Of a stretch of 64,000 bases of DNA, positions 25,050 through 33,592 are shown one piece after another. Position numbers and translations under genes: made by a program. Location of the stretch: NCBI RefSeq assembly GCF_904426505.1, contig NZ_CAJGBN010000071.1, positions 62,001 to 126,000 on the forward strand, written 5' to 3'. The DNA comes from Rubrivivax sp. A210. Lineage in GTDB: Bacteria > Pseudomonadota > Gammaproteobacteria > Burkholderiales > Burkholderiaceae_C. A model generated the notes under the pieces. The model was not told where the DNA came from and did not search any database. It was given only the letters and a program-made list of their open reading frames with translations. The number at the start of each line of letters is the position of its first letter. The first letter of the stretch is position 1.

Positions 25050-25610
25050 ATGAAATTTCGTGAGGTCATCATTTTCAGCGGCGAGACCTTCCAGGTCCCG
25101 CAATGCATCCAGCGCATAGACCACCGCGCCACCCATGGATGGCAACTGCGTTACGGCGGTACCCGCCTTTACTCCGACCACAGCGTCGATGGCAGCGGTG
25201 CGGCCACGGCACTGGCGGCCGCCACCAAGGAATTGCTCAAGCGCATCGCCAAGCTGCCAGCACCATCGCTGTTGCAGCGCGGCCCCAGCGCCAGCAAGAC
25301 CAGCGATCTGCCGCCCGGCATCAGCGGCCCCATCGTGCGCCTGCGGCGCGGCAGCCGCACGCGCGACTGCAGCCTGAGCGTGCTGATCCCGCGCTACGGC
25401 GACAAGCCGCTGCGGCGCTCCATCTACATCGGCACCGAGAACACCTACACGCTGGCGCGCTTCCACGCCGCGCTGGACCGCGCCATCGAGATGCGCAAGG
25501 TGGCCGAGGCCAACTACGAGAAAGCCGCCACGCGCCACAAGCGCGAACAGGGGCGCGCGCTCAAGGCCAAGATGGCGGAAGACAAATTGCAGCAATCGGC
25601 GGTCAATTAG
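25050..25610 (+). CDS. AP2/ERF-like DNA-binding protein (tentative)
   Basis: 186 residues. Two segments have the pattern of bacterial AP2-like domains: HGWQLRYGGTRLYSD followed by an Ala-rich helix (AATALAAATKELLKRI), and SLSVLIPRYGDKPLRRSIYIG followed by a helix (LARFHAALDRAIEMRKVAEANYEKA). The C-terminus is a charged helix. Such proteins occur in Burkholderiales genomes without assigned roles. The reading frame is open upstream to 24798, but codon use and the family pattern support the start at 25050. Confidence 0.5.
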   Translation: MKFREVIIFSGETFQVPQCIQRIDHRATHGWQLRYGGTRLYSDHSVDGSGAATALAAATKELLKRIAKLPAPSLLQRGPSASKTSDLPPGISGPIVRLRRGSRTRDCSLSVLIPRYGDKPLRRSIYIGTENTYTLARFHAALDRAIEMRKVAEANYEKAATRHKREQGRALKAKMAEDKLQQSAVN

Positions 25611-25633
25611 TCGAAATCTCAAGTCGTTTCGAC
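25610..25633 (+). terminator. possible weak hairpin terminator
   Basis: Inverted repeat GTCGAAA / TTTCGAC with a 10-base loop at the end of the AP2-like gene, followed after 11 bases by TTTCTTTC. It is weak as a Rho-independent terminator and could instead be an operator for the downstream dehydrogenase gene. Confidence 0.3.
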
Positions 25634-25726
25634 GAACACGCAGTTTCTTTCGTCAGCCGTCTTTCCTAGACTGCCCGGCAGTGGCCGCTCTCGGCCGCCG
25701 CCCGCAACCCGCTACGAAAGACTGCC

Positions 25727-26821
25727 ATGCGCATCACCCTGCTCGGCGCCGGCCACATCGGCCACACCATCGCCCATCTGCTTGCCGCCAGCGGCGACTA
25801 CCAGCTCACCGTGGTCGACCGCAGCGCCGCCGCGCTGGCGCGCCTGGCCGCGCTGCCCGTGCGCACCGTGCAGGCTGAGACCGACGACGCGGCGGCCGTG
25901 CTGGCCGTGCTGCGCGGCCAGGACGCGGTGATCAACGCCCTGCCCTACCACCTGGCCACGCTGGCGGCGACGCAGGCGCGCGAGGCGCGCTGCCATTACT
26001 TCGACCTCACCGAGGACGTGGCCGCCACACGCGCCATCAAGGCCCTGGCCGAGGGCGCGCCCACCGCCTTCATGCCGCAGTGCGGGCTGGCGCCGGGCTT
26101 CATCGGCATCGTCGCCCACCACCTGGCGCTGGGCTTCGACACCCTGATCGACGTGAAGATGCGCGTCGGCGCGCTGCCGGCCTTTCCGACCAACAGCCTC
26201 AAGTACAACCTGACCTGGAGCGTGGACGGCCTCATCAACGAGTACTGCCACCCCTGCGAGGCCATCCGCGAGGGCCGCAACATCGAGGTGCTGCCGCTCG
26301 AAGGGCTGGAGCACTTCAGCCTCGACGGCACCGAGTACGAGGCCTTCAACACCAGCGGTGGCCTCGGCACGCTGTGCGAGACCCTGGCAGGCCGCGTGCA
26401 GACGCTGGACTACAAGAGCGTGCGCTACCCCGGCCACCGCGACCTGATGAAGATGCTGTTGGAAGAACTGCAGCTCAACAAGGACACGGCGACGCTCAAG
26501 GAGATCATGCGCAAGAGCATTCCCAGCACGATGCAGGACGTGGTGCTGGTCTTCGTCACCGTCAGCGGCCTGCGCGGCGGCAACCTGGTGCAGGAGGTCT
26601 TCGCGCGCAAGATCTTCGCCGACCGCAGCGAGACCGCGCCGCTGTCGGCCATCCAGATCACCACCGCCGCCGGCATCTGCGCCGCGGTCGACCTGTTCCG
26701 CGAGGGCAAGCTGCCGCAGCGCGGCTTCATCCGCCAGGAAGAGGTGGCCCTGCCCGACTTCCTGGCCAACCGCTATGGCAGTGCCTACCAGCAGAGCCGG
26801 CAGGTGGAGTCGATCGGCTGA
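25727..26821 (+). CDS. saccharopine dehydrogenase-family oxidoreductase
   Basis: 364 residues. N-terminal Rossmann fold with the NAD(P) motif LLGAGHIGHTIAHLLAASG; Asp31-region VVDRSAAAL suggests NAD preference. The catalytic half follows the saccharopine or lysine dehydrogenase family (CHYFDLTEDVAATRAIK, MPQCGLAPGFIGIVAHHL, SVDGLINEYCHPC, VRYPGHRDLMKMLLEELQL). Likely roles are lysine 6-dehydrogenase or a saccharopine reductase-type step; the substrate cannot be fixed from sequence alone. Confidence 0.8.
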   Translation: MRITLLGAGHIGHTIAHLLAASGDYQLTVVDRSAAALARLAALPVRTVQAETDDAAAVLAVLRGQDAVINALPYHLATLAATQAREARCHYFDLTEDVAATRAIKALAEGAPTAFMPQCGLAPGFIGIVAHHLALGFDTLIDVKMRVGALPAFPTNSLKYNLTWSVDGLINEYCHPCEAIREGRNIEVLPLEGLEHFSLDGTEYEAFNTSGGLGTLCETLAGRVQTLDYKSVRYPGHRDLMKMLLEELQLNKDTATLKEIMRKSIPSTMQDVVLVFVTVSGLRGGNLVQEVFARKIFADRSETAPLSAIQITTAAGICAAVDLFREGKLPQRGFIRQEEVALPDFLANRYGSAYQQSRQVESIG

Positions 26822-26892
26822 GGGGGTTTGTTGCTCGGGAAGGCGGCCGGCTGCAAGATGCGGCCGGTCTGCCACCACCGCCCGAGCCCGCC

Positions 26893-27372
26893 ATGCCCGA
26901 AACAAGCCAAGCCGCCACTCACGACCTCGTCATCTCGCGCCTGCTGAGCGCCCGCCGCGCCCAGTTGTGGCGTGCCTGGACCGACCCGGCGCTGCTGAAG
27001 GAATGGTGGTGCCCCAAGCCCTGGACCACCGAGGTGCGCGCCTTCGACCTGCGCCCGGGCGGCGCCTTCCACACCTTCATGAGCGGCCCCGACGGCGGCA
27101 CCAGCGACAACCCGGGCTGCTTTCTGGAGATCGTGCCGCAGCAGCGCATCGTCAGCACTTCCTGCCTGATCGCCGACTGGCGCCCGGCCACGTCATGGAT
27201 GCCGATGACCGCCATCTTCACCTTCGCCGATGAGGGCGGGGGCACACGCTATACCGCCACCGCGATGCACCTCGACGCGGCCACGCGCGACCGCCATGCC
27301 GAGATGGGCTTTTACGAGGGCTGGAACCTCTGCATCGACCAGCTCGACGCCTTTGCGCTTCAACTGGGCTGA
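26893..27372 (+). CDS. SRPBCC (AHSA1-like) domain protein
   Basis: 159 residues forming a single START-like hydrophobic-cavity domain: ISRLLSARRAQLWRAWTDPALLKEWW at the N-terminus, FDLRPGGAFHTFM, and a C-terminal helix FYEGWNLCIDQLDAFA. AHSA1-like proteins are small ligand-binding proteins with varied roles. It is convergent with hoxW (six bases between stops) and unrelated to hydrogenase by family. Confidence 0.85.
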   Translation: MPETSQAATHDLVISRLLSARRAQLWRAWTDPALLKEWWCPKPWTTEVRAFDLRPGGAFHTFMSGPDGGTSDNPGCFLEIVPQQRIVSTSCLIADWRPATSWMPMTAIFTFADEGGGTRYTATAMHLDAATRDRHAEMGFYEGWNLCIDQLDAFALQLG

Positions 27373-27378
27373 GGAGGC

Positions 27379-27834
27379 TCAGCCCTTCAACCAGCCCTGG
27401 GCCCAGGCCAGCGCGGCTTCCAGATGGGCCATCGCGGCGTCGCCGGGCGCCTGGCCCAGCTCGAAATGCTCGCCGCGTATCGCCAGCAGCGTGGCGGCAG
27501 GCGGCTCGCTGCCGTGGAGGTCGCGGTAGACCTGCAGCAACGCCTGGGGCGACATCGCGTGGCTGCTGAAGCTGGCGTCGCGCTGCGGCTCCACCGTGCT
27601 CACGGCATAGGGCGGTGCGGCGTCCAGACTGGCGTCGACGAAGAGCACGCGGGCGCGGCTGACGAGGTCGAGCGCGTGCTCGGGCTGCAACTGGTAGTCG
27701 TCCAGGCATTCGACGCCGCCGCAAGGCTCGAGCATGGCGCGCAGTCGCTCGACGAAGAGCGGCCCCAGGGCGTCGTCGCCGCGGCTGCGATTGCCCCAGC
27801 CGAACACCAGCACCGGCGGCGGGCTGCGGCTCAT
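27379..27834 (-). CDS. hoxW: hydrogenase maturation protease for the soluble hydrogenase
   Basis: 151 residues. Endopeptidase that clips the HoxH C-terminus after nickel insertion. Active-site acidic residues that contact nickel are in FGWGNRSRGDDALGP and in CLDDYQLQPEHALDL; LFVDASLD follows the family pattern. Starts inside the end of hoxH (ATGA overlap). Position and similarity match hoxW of the Cupriavidus soluble hydrogenase operon; no hoxI follows. Confidence 0.93.
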   Translation of the reverse strand: MSRSPPPVLVFGWGNRSRGDDALGPLFVERLRAMLEPCGGVECLDDYQLQPEHALDLVSRARVLFVDASLDAAPPYAVSTVEPQRDASFSSHAMSPQALLQVYRDLHGSEPPAATLLAIRGEHFELGQAPGDAAMAHLEAALAWAQGWLKG

Positions 27835-29363
27835 GCGGACACCGGATTCAGCGCCTGATCCAGGGCCAGGTGCTCGAAGCGCCCCGGACCCTCGCGGCGG
27901 GCGCGGTCGACGGTCTCGCCACCGGGGCCGACCAGGGCCACTTCCAGCGGCATCTGGCCCAGCGCATGGGTGGCGCAGGACAGGCAGGGATCGTAGGCGC
28001 GGATCGCGACCTCGATGTGGTTGAGCAGGCCCTCGGTGAGCTCGCGGCCGTCCAGGTACTCACGCGCCACCGAGCGCACGGCCTCGTTCATGGCCTGGTT
28101 GTTGTGGGTGGTGCTGACGATGAGGTTGCACATGGTGACGAGGTCGTCGTCGCCCACCTCGTAGTGGTGGATCAGCGTGCCGCGCGGCGCCTCGATCACG
28201 CCGACGCCGCTGCGGCGCTCGCCGCGCGCCACCGCGCCGCCGGCCATCAAGTCGCCGGCAAGGATGTCGGGGTCGTCCAGCAGTTGCTCGATGACCTCCA
28301 CGCAGTGCAGCACCTCGACCATGCGCGCCCAGTGGTAGGCCAGCGGCGCATGGATGGGCTGGCCGCGGCCCCAGGCGACGAATTCGCGCCGCTCAGCCTC
28401 GGCCAGCGGGCTGGGAATGAAATCGCAGTTCTGCAAGCGCGCCAGCGGGCCGACGCGATACCAGCCGTGCTCGCGGCCCAGGCTGCGCAGATAGGGAAAC
28501 TTCATGTAGCTCCAGGGCTTGACCTCTTCTTCGATGAGGTCGAGGTAGCCCTGGTCGCTGGCGCCGTCGAAGATCAGGCCGCCATCGGCATCGCGGGCGC
28601 GGATGACGCCGTCGTAGAGATCGAGCGCGCCGTCGCCGCGCACCAGCGACAGCATGTGGGCGCGGCTCTCGCCGAAATGGTCGTACAGCGCCGGGTTCTG
28701 GGCGTGCAGGCTCTTGACGATGGCCACGGCGTCGATGGCCCAGGCCTTCATCTGCGCCAGGTCGCGCAGCAGCCCTTCGCGGTCGGCGGCGCTGACGTGC
28801 TTGTTGACGCCGCCCGGCACCGAGCCCGTGCCGTGCACGCGCTTGCCGGCGGTGACGCGGATGACCTCCTGCCCGAACTTGCGCAGCAGCACGCCCTTCT
28901 TGGCGATCTCGGGGTGGGCCGCGGCGACGCCGACGATGTTGCGGCGCGCCACCTCGCTGTCGAAGCCGAACAGCAGGTCGGGCGAGCTGAGGTGAAAGAA
29001 ATGCAGCGCATGGCTTTGCATCACCTGGCCGTAGTGCATCAGGCGGCGGATCTTGTCGGCCGTGGGCGTGACCGGGCGCGCGCCGACCACGCGGTCGAGT
29101 GCCTTGCTGGCCGCCAGGTGGTGCGACACCGGGCAGATGCCGCACAGGCGCTGCACCATCACCGGCACTTCCCAGTAGGGGCGACCCTGGATGAACTGCT
29201 CGAAGCCGCGGAATTCGACGATGTGCAGGCGCACCTGCTGCACGCGGTTGGCGTCGTCGAGCAGGAGGGTGACCTTGCCATGGCCCTCGACCCGCGTCAC
29301 CGGTTCTATGGCCACGCGGCGCAGGCCGGCCGGGTGGGCCGCGGTTTCAAGTGGGGCGCTCAT
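27831..29363 (-). CDS. hoxH: NAD-reducing hydrogenase large subunit
   Basis: 510 residues. Carries the Ni-Fe active site: L1 motif RLCGICPVSHH and L2 motif DPCLSCATH hold the four cysteine ligands. About 30 residues after the L2 His form the tail removed by the HoxW protease. RVEGHGKVTLLLDD at the N-terminus is typical of group 3 enzymes. It is slightly longer than Cupriavidus HoxH (488). It lies three bases after hoxY and overlaps hoxW by four. Confidence 0.97.
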   Translation of the reverse strand: MSAPLETAAHPAGLRRVAIEPVTRVEGHGKVTLLLDDANRVQQVRLHIVEFRGFEQFIQGRPYWEVPVMVQRLCGICPVSHHLAASKALDRVVGARPVTPTADKIRRLMHYGQVMQSHALHFFHLSSPDLLFGFDSEVARRNIVGVAAAHPEIAKKGVLLRKFGQEVIRVTAGKRVHGTGSVPGGVNKHVSAADREGLLRDLAQMKAWAIDAVAIVKSLHAQNPALYDHFGESRAHMLSLVRGDGALDLYDGVIRARDADGGLIFDGASDQGYLDLIEEEVKPWSYMKFPYLRSLGREHGWYRVGPLARLQNCDFIPSPLAEAERREFVAWGRGQPIHAPLAYHWARMVEVLHCVEVIEQLLDDPDILAGDLMAGGAVARGERRSGVGVIEAPRGTLIHHYEVGDDDLVTMCNLIVSTTHNNQAMNEAVRSVAREYLDGRELTEGLLNHIEVAIRAYDPCLSCATHALGQMPLEVALVGPGGETVDRARREGPGRFEHLALDQALNPVSA

Positions 29364-29366
29364 GGT

Positions 29367-29930
29367 TCAGTCGTAGTGGATCAGGCCGTGGCCCAGATGC
29401 GGCGTGCGGCCGGCCATCAGGTCGTTGAGAAAGGCCCAGAAGGCATCGGCCGAGGGCGGGCAGCCGGGCAGGAAGTAGTCGACGTGGACGACCTCGTGGA
29501 TGGGGTGGACCTTGTTCAGCGGCAGCGGCAGCTCGGGGTCGCTGGGGATGGCGCTGCCGGCGGCCAGGCCGTGGCGGCTGCCGTAGACGTTGGTGAGCAT
29601 CACGCCCAGGTCGAGGTGGTTGCGCTGCGCCGGCAGGCCGCCGGTGATGGCGCAGGCGCCCACCGCCACCAGGGTCTTGCAATGGGCGCGGAACTCGCGC
29701 AGCACCATCACGTTCTCGGCATTGCACAGCCCGCCCTCGACGAGGCCGATGTCGCAGTGGCCGATTTCCTTGATGTCGGTGAGGGGCGAGCGGTCGAATT
29801 CGATGCGCTCGAGCAGCGTGAGCAGGCGCTCGTCGATGTCGAGCAGGCTCATGTGGCAGCCGAAGCAGCCGGCCAGCGAAACCGTGGCCACCTTCAGCTT
29901 GCGCGGGCCGTGGGGCAGCACCGGGTTCAT
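29367..29930 (-). CDS. hoxY: NAD-reducing hydrogenase small subunit
   Basis: 187 residues. Carries the proximal 4Fe-4S cluster; cysteines in SLAGCFGCHMSLLDID, VGACAITGG and YFLPGCPPSADAFW are in the expected places. Like other group 3 small subunits it lacks a signal peptide and the C-terminal ferredoxin-like half. Start at 29930 overlaps the end of hoxU by four bases (ATGA). Confidence 0.95.
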   Translation of the reverse strand: MNPVLPHGPRKLKVATVSLAGCFGCHMSLLDIDERLLTLLERIEFDRSPLTDIKEIGHCDIGLVEGGLCNAENVMVLREFRAHCKTLVAVGACAITGGLPAQRNHLDLGVMLTNVYGSRHGLAAGSAIPSDPELPLPLNKVHPIHEVVHVDYFLPGCPPSADAFWAFLNDLMAGRTPHLGHGLIHYD

Positions 29931-30661
29931 GGCTGGTCCTCGCCTTCGACCTGGGCCGAAACCGGCCTTGCGTCGTAGCGGCGCTCGCCGATGGGGACGA
30001 CGAAGCCGCGCCGCTTGGGCAGGATCACGCCCACCGGGCACACCTGGGCGGCGCGGTCAGCGAGGTTCATGTCGGTGTCGCCCAGGCGGCCGCTGGCGCT
30101 GTTGACGAGCAGCCGCGTGCCCATGCCGTGGCCGCCTATGGCGAACACGTTCTTGCCGTCCACGTCGCGGCTGGCGCGCACGCACAGCTCGCACAGGATG
30201 CAGCGGTTGAAGTCGAGCAGGATGTCCGGGTGGCTGGCGTCGACCGGGCGATCAGGATAGAACTCCTCGAAGTGCGGCCCTTCCATGCCCATCTCGTAGG
30301 CCGTGGCCTGGAGCAGGCAGTGGCCGCTCTTCTCGCAGCTGGGGCAGAAATGGTTGCCCTCGACGAAGAGCATCTGCAGCAGCGTCTTGCGGTGGGCGTT
30401 CAGCTCCTCGGTATTGCTTTCCACATCCAGCCCGGCGGCGGCCTGCACGGTGCAGGCGGCGGCGGCGCGGCCATTGACCTTGACGGTGCAGATGCGGCAG
30501 GAGCCGTGGGCCTGGAAATCGGGGTGCCAGCACAGGTGGGGGATGTAGCGGCCGGCGCGCGTGGCCGCCTGCAGCACGCTGTCGCCGGGGTGGAAGTGCA
30601 GGTCTTCGCCGTCCAGCGTGAAGCTGCGGCTGCCGTCCTGCTCGTAGCGGCCGGCGCTCAC
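29927..30661 (-). CDS. hoxU: NAD-reducing hydrogenase diaphorase Fe-S subunit
   Basis: 244 residues, NuoG N-terminal-like. Order: 2Fe-2S ferredoxin domain (HPDFQAHGSCRICTVKV), His-Cys 4Fe-4S motif (FVEGNHFCPSCEKSGHC), and a ferredoxin pair (FNRCILCELCVRASRDVDG, RAAQVCPVG). The GTG start overlaps the hoxF stop (GTGA). It relays electrons between HoxY and HoxF. Confidence 0.95.
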   Translation of the reverse strand: MSAGRYEQDGSRSFTLDGEDLHFHPGDSVLQAATRAGRYIPHLCWHPDFQAHGSCRICTVKVNGRAAAACTVQAAAGLDVESNTEELNAHRKTLLQMLFVEGNHFCPSCEKSGHCLLQATAYEMGMEGPHFEEFYPDRPVDASHPDILLDFNRCILCELCVRASRDVDGKNVFAIGGHGMGTRLLVNSASGRLGDTDMNLADRAAQVCPVGVILPKRRGFVVPIGERRYDARPVSAQVEGEDQP

Positions 30662-32463
30662 TTGGCGTCCTCCAGATAGGCGCCGGCATCGTCGCGGCCG
30701 GTCATGCGGCGCGCGATGGACAGCTCGTCGTCGAGGTCGAAGCCGGGCTCGAAGTAGAGCGACTTCAGGTGCTTCTCGTAAGCGGGGCGGAACTTCAGGA
30801 TGGTGTCGCGCAGCGGGTTGCAGGCGGCGGCGCCCAGGCCGCAGTGGGTGGCTGTATGCATGAGCTTGTCGAGTTCGAACAGCACGTCGATGTCGTGGCG
30901 CGAGCCCTGGCCGGCGGCCAACTTGTCCATGCGCTTGACCACCAGCGCCGTGCCGACGCGGCAGGGGGTGCAGAAGCCGCAGCTCTCGTGGGCGAAGAAG
31001 TGGGCGAAGGCGCGCGCCACCTCGAACATGTCGCGGCTGCGGTCGAAGACCATGAAGGCGCCGGCCGTGGGCACGTCCTCGAAGGCGATGCGGCGGCCGA
31101 ACTCGAAGGCCGAGAGGCACACGCCCGAGGGTCCGCCCACCTGCACCGCCTGGGTGTCATGGGCGCCGCAGTCCTCGAGGATGCGGCCGATGCGGGTGCC
31201 GAAGGGGTATTCGTAGAGGCCGGGCCGTTCGCAGTCACCCGAGACCGAATGGATCTTGGTGCCGGTGGACTTGGGCGTGCCGATGCCGGCCCACCAGGCG
31301 CCACCGTGCAGGGCGATGTGGGCCGCCGCGCAAAAGGTCTCGACGTTGTTCACCACCGTCGGCAGGCCGAGGTAGCCGGCCTCCACCGGGAAGGGCGGGC
31401 GTATGCGCGGCGTGCCGCGGTGGCCTTCCAGCGATTCGATGAGCGCGCTTTCCTCGCCGCAGACATAGGCGCCGGCGCCGAGATGGATGGCGATGTCGAA
31501 ATCGAAGCCGGCGCGGCCCTGGATGGCCGTGCCCAGCAGGCCGGCGGCGCGGCGGCGCGCCAGCACCTCCTGCAGCGCCGGCAGCAGGTAACGGTATTCG
31601 CCGCGCAGGTAGACGAGGCCGCGGCGCGCGCCTATGGCCAGGGCGGCGATGGTCATGCCCTCGAACACGGTGTCGGCCTGGCGCGTGAGCAGCACGCGGT
31701 CCTTGAAGGTGCCGGGCTCGCCCTCGTCGGCGTTGCAGACCACCACGCGTTCGGCGCCGGGCGCGCGCCGGCACAGCTCCCACTTGGTGCCGGTGGCAAA
31801 GCCGGCGCCACCGCGGCCGCGCAGGCTGGCGCGCTTGACCTCGGCCAGCGTCGCGTCAGCGCCGCGCGCCAGGGCTGCCGCCAGCGCACTGCCCGGCGCG
31901 GGCGGCTCGCCCAGCAGCACGTCGGCGCGCTGGATGTGGTCGTGTACCTCGAACCAGGCCGCCGGCCATTGCTCGACCGGCGTGCCCCCGCGTATCAAGT
32001 CGGCCATCAGCGCGACACGGCGCGCATCCAGCCGGGTTACGACCTGCTGGTGGTTGATCAGCAGCGCCGGGCCCTGGTCGCACAGGCCGGTGCATGAGGT
32101 GCGGTCCACGCTGACGAGGCCGTCGCGCGAGACGTGGCCGGGCGCCACGCCCAGGCGGCGGCAGAGATCGGCCATCAGCGCCTCGCTGCCGCCCATGCGG
32201 TCGGTGACGTTGTCGCTGAAAAGCACGCGAAAGCGCCCCACCGGCGCCAGGTGCAGAAAGCGGTAGAAGCCGGCCACCCCCTCCACCTGGGCCAGCGTCA
32301 GCCCCAGGGCCTGGGCCACGCGGCCCAGCGCCGGCCGCGGCAGCCAGCCGACGGCGGCCTGCAGTTCGCGCAGGATCTGCACCAGCGCATGAGGGTCGCG
32401 GCCGTGGCCGGCAAGGACGGCGTCGCAGACGGCTGCGTCAGGAGCGGTGAGGGTGGAATGCAC
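30658..32463 (-). CDS. hoxF: NAD-reducing hydrogenase diaphorase flavoprotein (NuoEF-like)
   Basis: 601 residues from the GTG at 32463, almost exactly the length of Cupriavidus HoxF (602), which supports this start despite a poor ribosome site. The N-terminal NuoE-like domain (1-160) retains only two of its cysteines (DRTSCTGLCDQG), so its 2Fe-2S cluster is doubtful. The NuoF part has the FMN/NAD motifs RGRGGAGFATGTKWELC and CNADEGEPGTFKDR, GAGAYVCGEESALI, and the 4Fe-4S motif ESCGFCTPCRVG. First gene of hoxFUYHW. Confidence 0.95.
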   Translation of the reverse strand: MHSTLTAPDAAVCDAVLAGHGRDPHALVQILRELQAAVGWLPRPALGRVAQALGLTLAQVEGVAGFYRFLHLAPVGRFRVLFSDNVTDRMGGSEALMADLCRRLGVAPGHVSRDGLVSVDRTSCTGLCDQGPALLINHQQVVTRLDARRVALMADLIRGGTPVEQWPAAWFEVHDHIQRADVLLGEPPAPGSALAAALARGADATLAEVKRASLRGRGGAGFATGTKWELCRRAPGAERVVVCNADEGEPGTFKDRVLLTRQADTVFEGMTIAALAIGARRGLVYLRGEYRYLLPALQEVLARRRAAGLLGTAIQGRAGFDFDIAIHLGAGAYVCGEESALIESLEGHRGTPRIRPPFPVEAGYLGLPTVVNNVETFCAAAHIALHGGAWWAGIGTPKSTGTKIHSVSGDCERPGLYEYPFGTRIGRILEDCGAHDTQAVQVGGPSGVCLSAFEFGRRIAFEDVPTAGAFMVFDRSRDMFEVARAFAHFFAHESCGFCTPCRVGTALVVKRMDKLAAGQGSRHDIDVLFELDKLMHTATHCGLGAAACNPLRDTILKFRPAYEKHLKSLYFEPGFDLDDELSIARRMTGRDDAGAYLEDAK

Positions 32464-32533
32464 GGCGGTGGGCGGCAAAGCCTTCGTTGCCCACAGTGTG
32501 CGCCCGGATGCCGCGCCGCAGCATGGGGCCGAA

Positions 32534-32547
32534 TTGACTCCGGTCAA
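32534..32547 (-). promoter_or_regulatory. Fnr-type box upstream of hoxF
   Basis: TTGAC-TCCG-GTCAA: a perfect palindrome matching the Fnr/FixK consensus TTGAY-N4-RTCAA. It is about 71 bases before the hoxF GTG, consistent with an activator site. No sigma-54 box of the TGGCAC-N5-TTGCA type, used by Cupriavidus hox promoters, was found in the gap. Confidence 0.7.
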
Positions 32548-32576
32548 ACATCGGCCGGCAAGGCCAGAACCCCTGA

Positions 32577-32690
32577 GACTTTCGCCGCGCTGCGCGGCCC
32601 CATCAAGCAAACGCCGCGGAACCGGCTCTGCCGGGCCGCTGGCGTTGCCCCCTGGGGGGAGGCGCCGAAGGCGCTTCGGGGGGGTCTTGT
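32577..32690 (-). repeat. GC-rich element with terminator-like hairpins after fnr
   Basis: Directly after the fnr stop: runs of C and G flanking GCGCC-TTC-GGCGC, then CCCCCC/GGGGG-rich sequence and GCCGCGCTGCGCGGC further on. The arrangement resembles dispersed GC-rich elements common at operon ends in Burkholderiales. It likely ends the fnr transcript and separates it from hoxF. Confidence 0.5.
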
Positions 32691-33434
32691 TTAGTGAGCG
32701 GCGCCGTTCAGCACCTGCTGCAGGCCCACCGGATCGGTGATGCGGATCTGGCGGTTGCGCACGAAGAGCAGGCCGTCGGCCTGGAACTTCGAGAAGGTGC
32801 GGCTCACGGTTTCCAGCGTCAGGCCGAGAAAGCTGCCGATCTCTTCACGCGTCATGCGCAGCAGCACCGAGCTGGCCGAGAAGCCGCGCGCCTGCAGGCG
32901 GTTGGTCAGATTGAGCAGAAAGGCGGCCAGGCGCTCCTCGGCATACATGCTGCCCAGCAGCAACATGACGCCCTGGTTGCGCACGATCTCGCGGCTCATG
33001 ATGCGGTGCAGCTGCAGCTGCAGCGAGGCGACCTCGGCGGACAGCAACTCCAGCGCCTCGAAGGGGATGACGCAGACCTGGGAATCTTCCAGCGCCGTGG
33101 CGTCGACCTCGTGGCGGCGCGAGCCGATGCCGTCCAGGCCCAGCAGTTCACCGCCGAGCTGGAAGCCGGTGACCTGGCTGCGGCCGTCCTGCGAGTTGAC
33201 GGCGGTCTTGAAGAAGCCGGTCCACACCGCGTAGAGCGATTCGAAGCGGTCACCCGCCTGGTAGAGCGGGGCGCCGCGCGCCACCTTGCGGCGGGTGGCG
33301 ACGAGGCGGGAATCGATGTATTCCATCTCCAGCCGCGTCAGCCCCACCGGCAGGCAGATCTCGCGCAGATTGCAGCTCGAGCACTCGACCTCGCAGGCGT
33401 TGGTGTGGATCGGGCGAAAGACGGATCTGTCCAT
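32691..33434 (-). CDS. fnr: oxygen-sensing Fnr-type transcription regulator
   Basis: 247 residues. Four N-terminal cysteines (14, 18, 21, 27) and one central cysteine (DSQVCVIPF) reproduce the Fnr 4Fe-4S ligand spacing C-x2-C-x5-C. The cNMP-fold sensor and dimer helix are followed by a helix-turn-helix (LRMTREEIGSFLGLTLETVSRTFSKFQ) whose E..SR recognition residues read TTGA half-sites. Start at 33434 is chosen to match Fnr N-termini. The nearby TTGAY-N4-RTCAA-like boxes make the surrounding operons its likely targets. Confidence 0.95.
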   Translation of the reverse strand: MDRSVFRPIHTNACEVECSSCNLREICLPVGLTRLEMEYIDSRLVATRRKVARGAPLYQAGDRFESLYAVWTGFFKTAVNSQDGRSQVTGFQLGGELLGLDGIGSRRHEVDATALEDSQVCVIPFEALELLSAEVASLQLQLHRIMSREIVRNQGVMLLLGSMYAEERLAAFLLNLTNRLQARGFSASSVLLRMTREEIGSFLGLTLETVSRTFSKFQADGLLFVRNRQIRITDPVGLQQVLNGAAH

Positions 33435-33592
33435 GGGCGGGTCGGTTCCTGGGCGCTGCGGGAGCGCGCGGGCATGATAGCCGCCCCTGCCTGCGCGGCC
33501 ATGACGGCTTGTCGCAGGCAAGCATCGGCCTCGAGACGGCCCTGGCGGGCTCCAACCGGCACCAGCGGGCTATTGCGGGACTCTTGCGTGCT

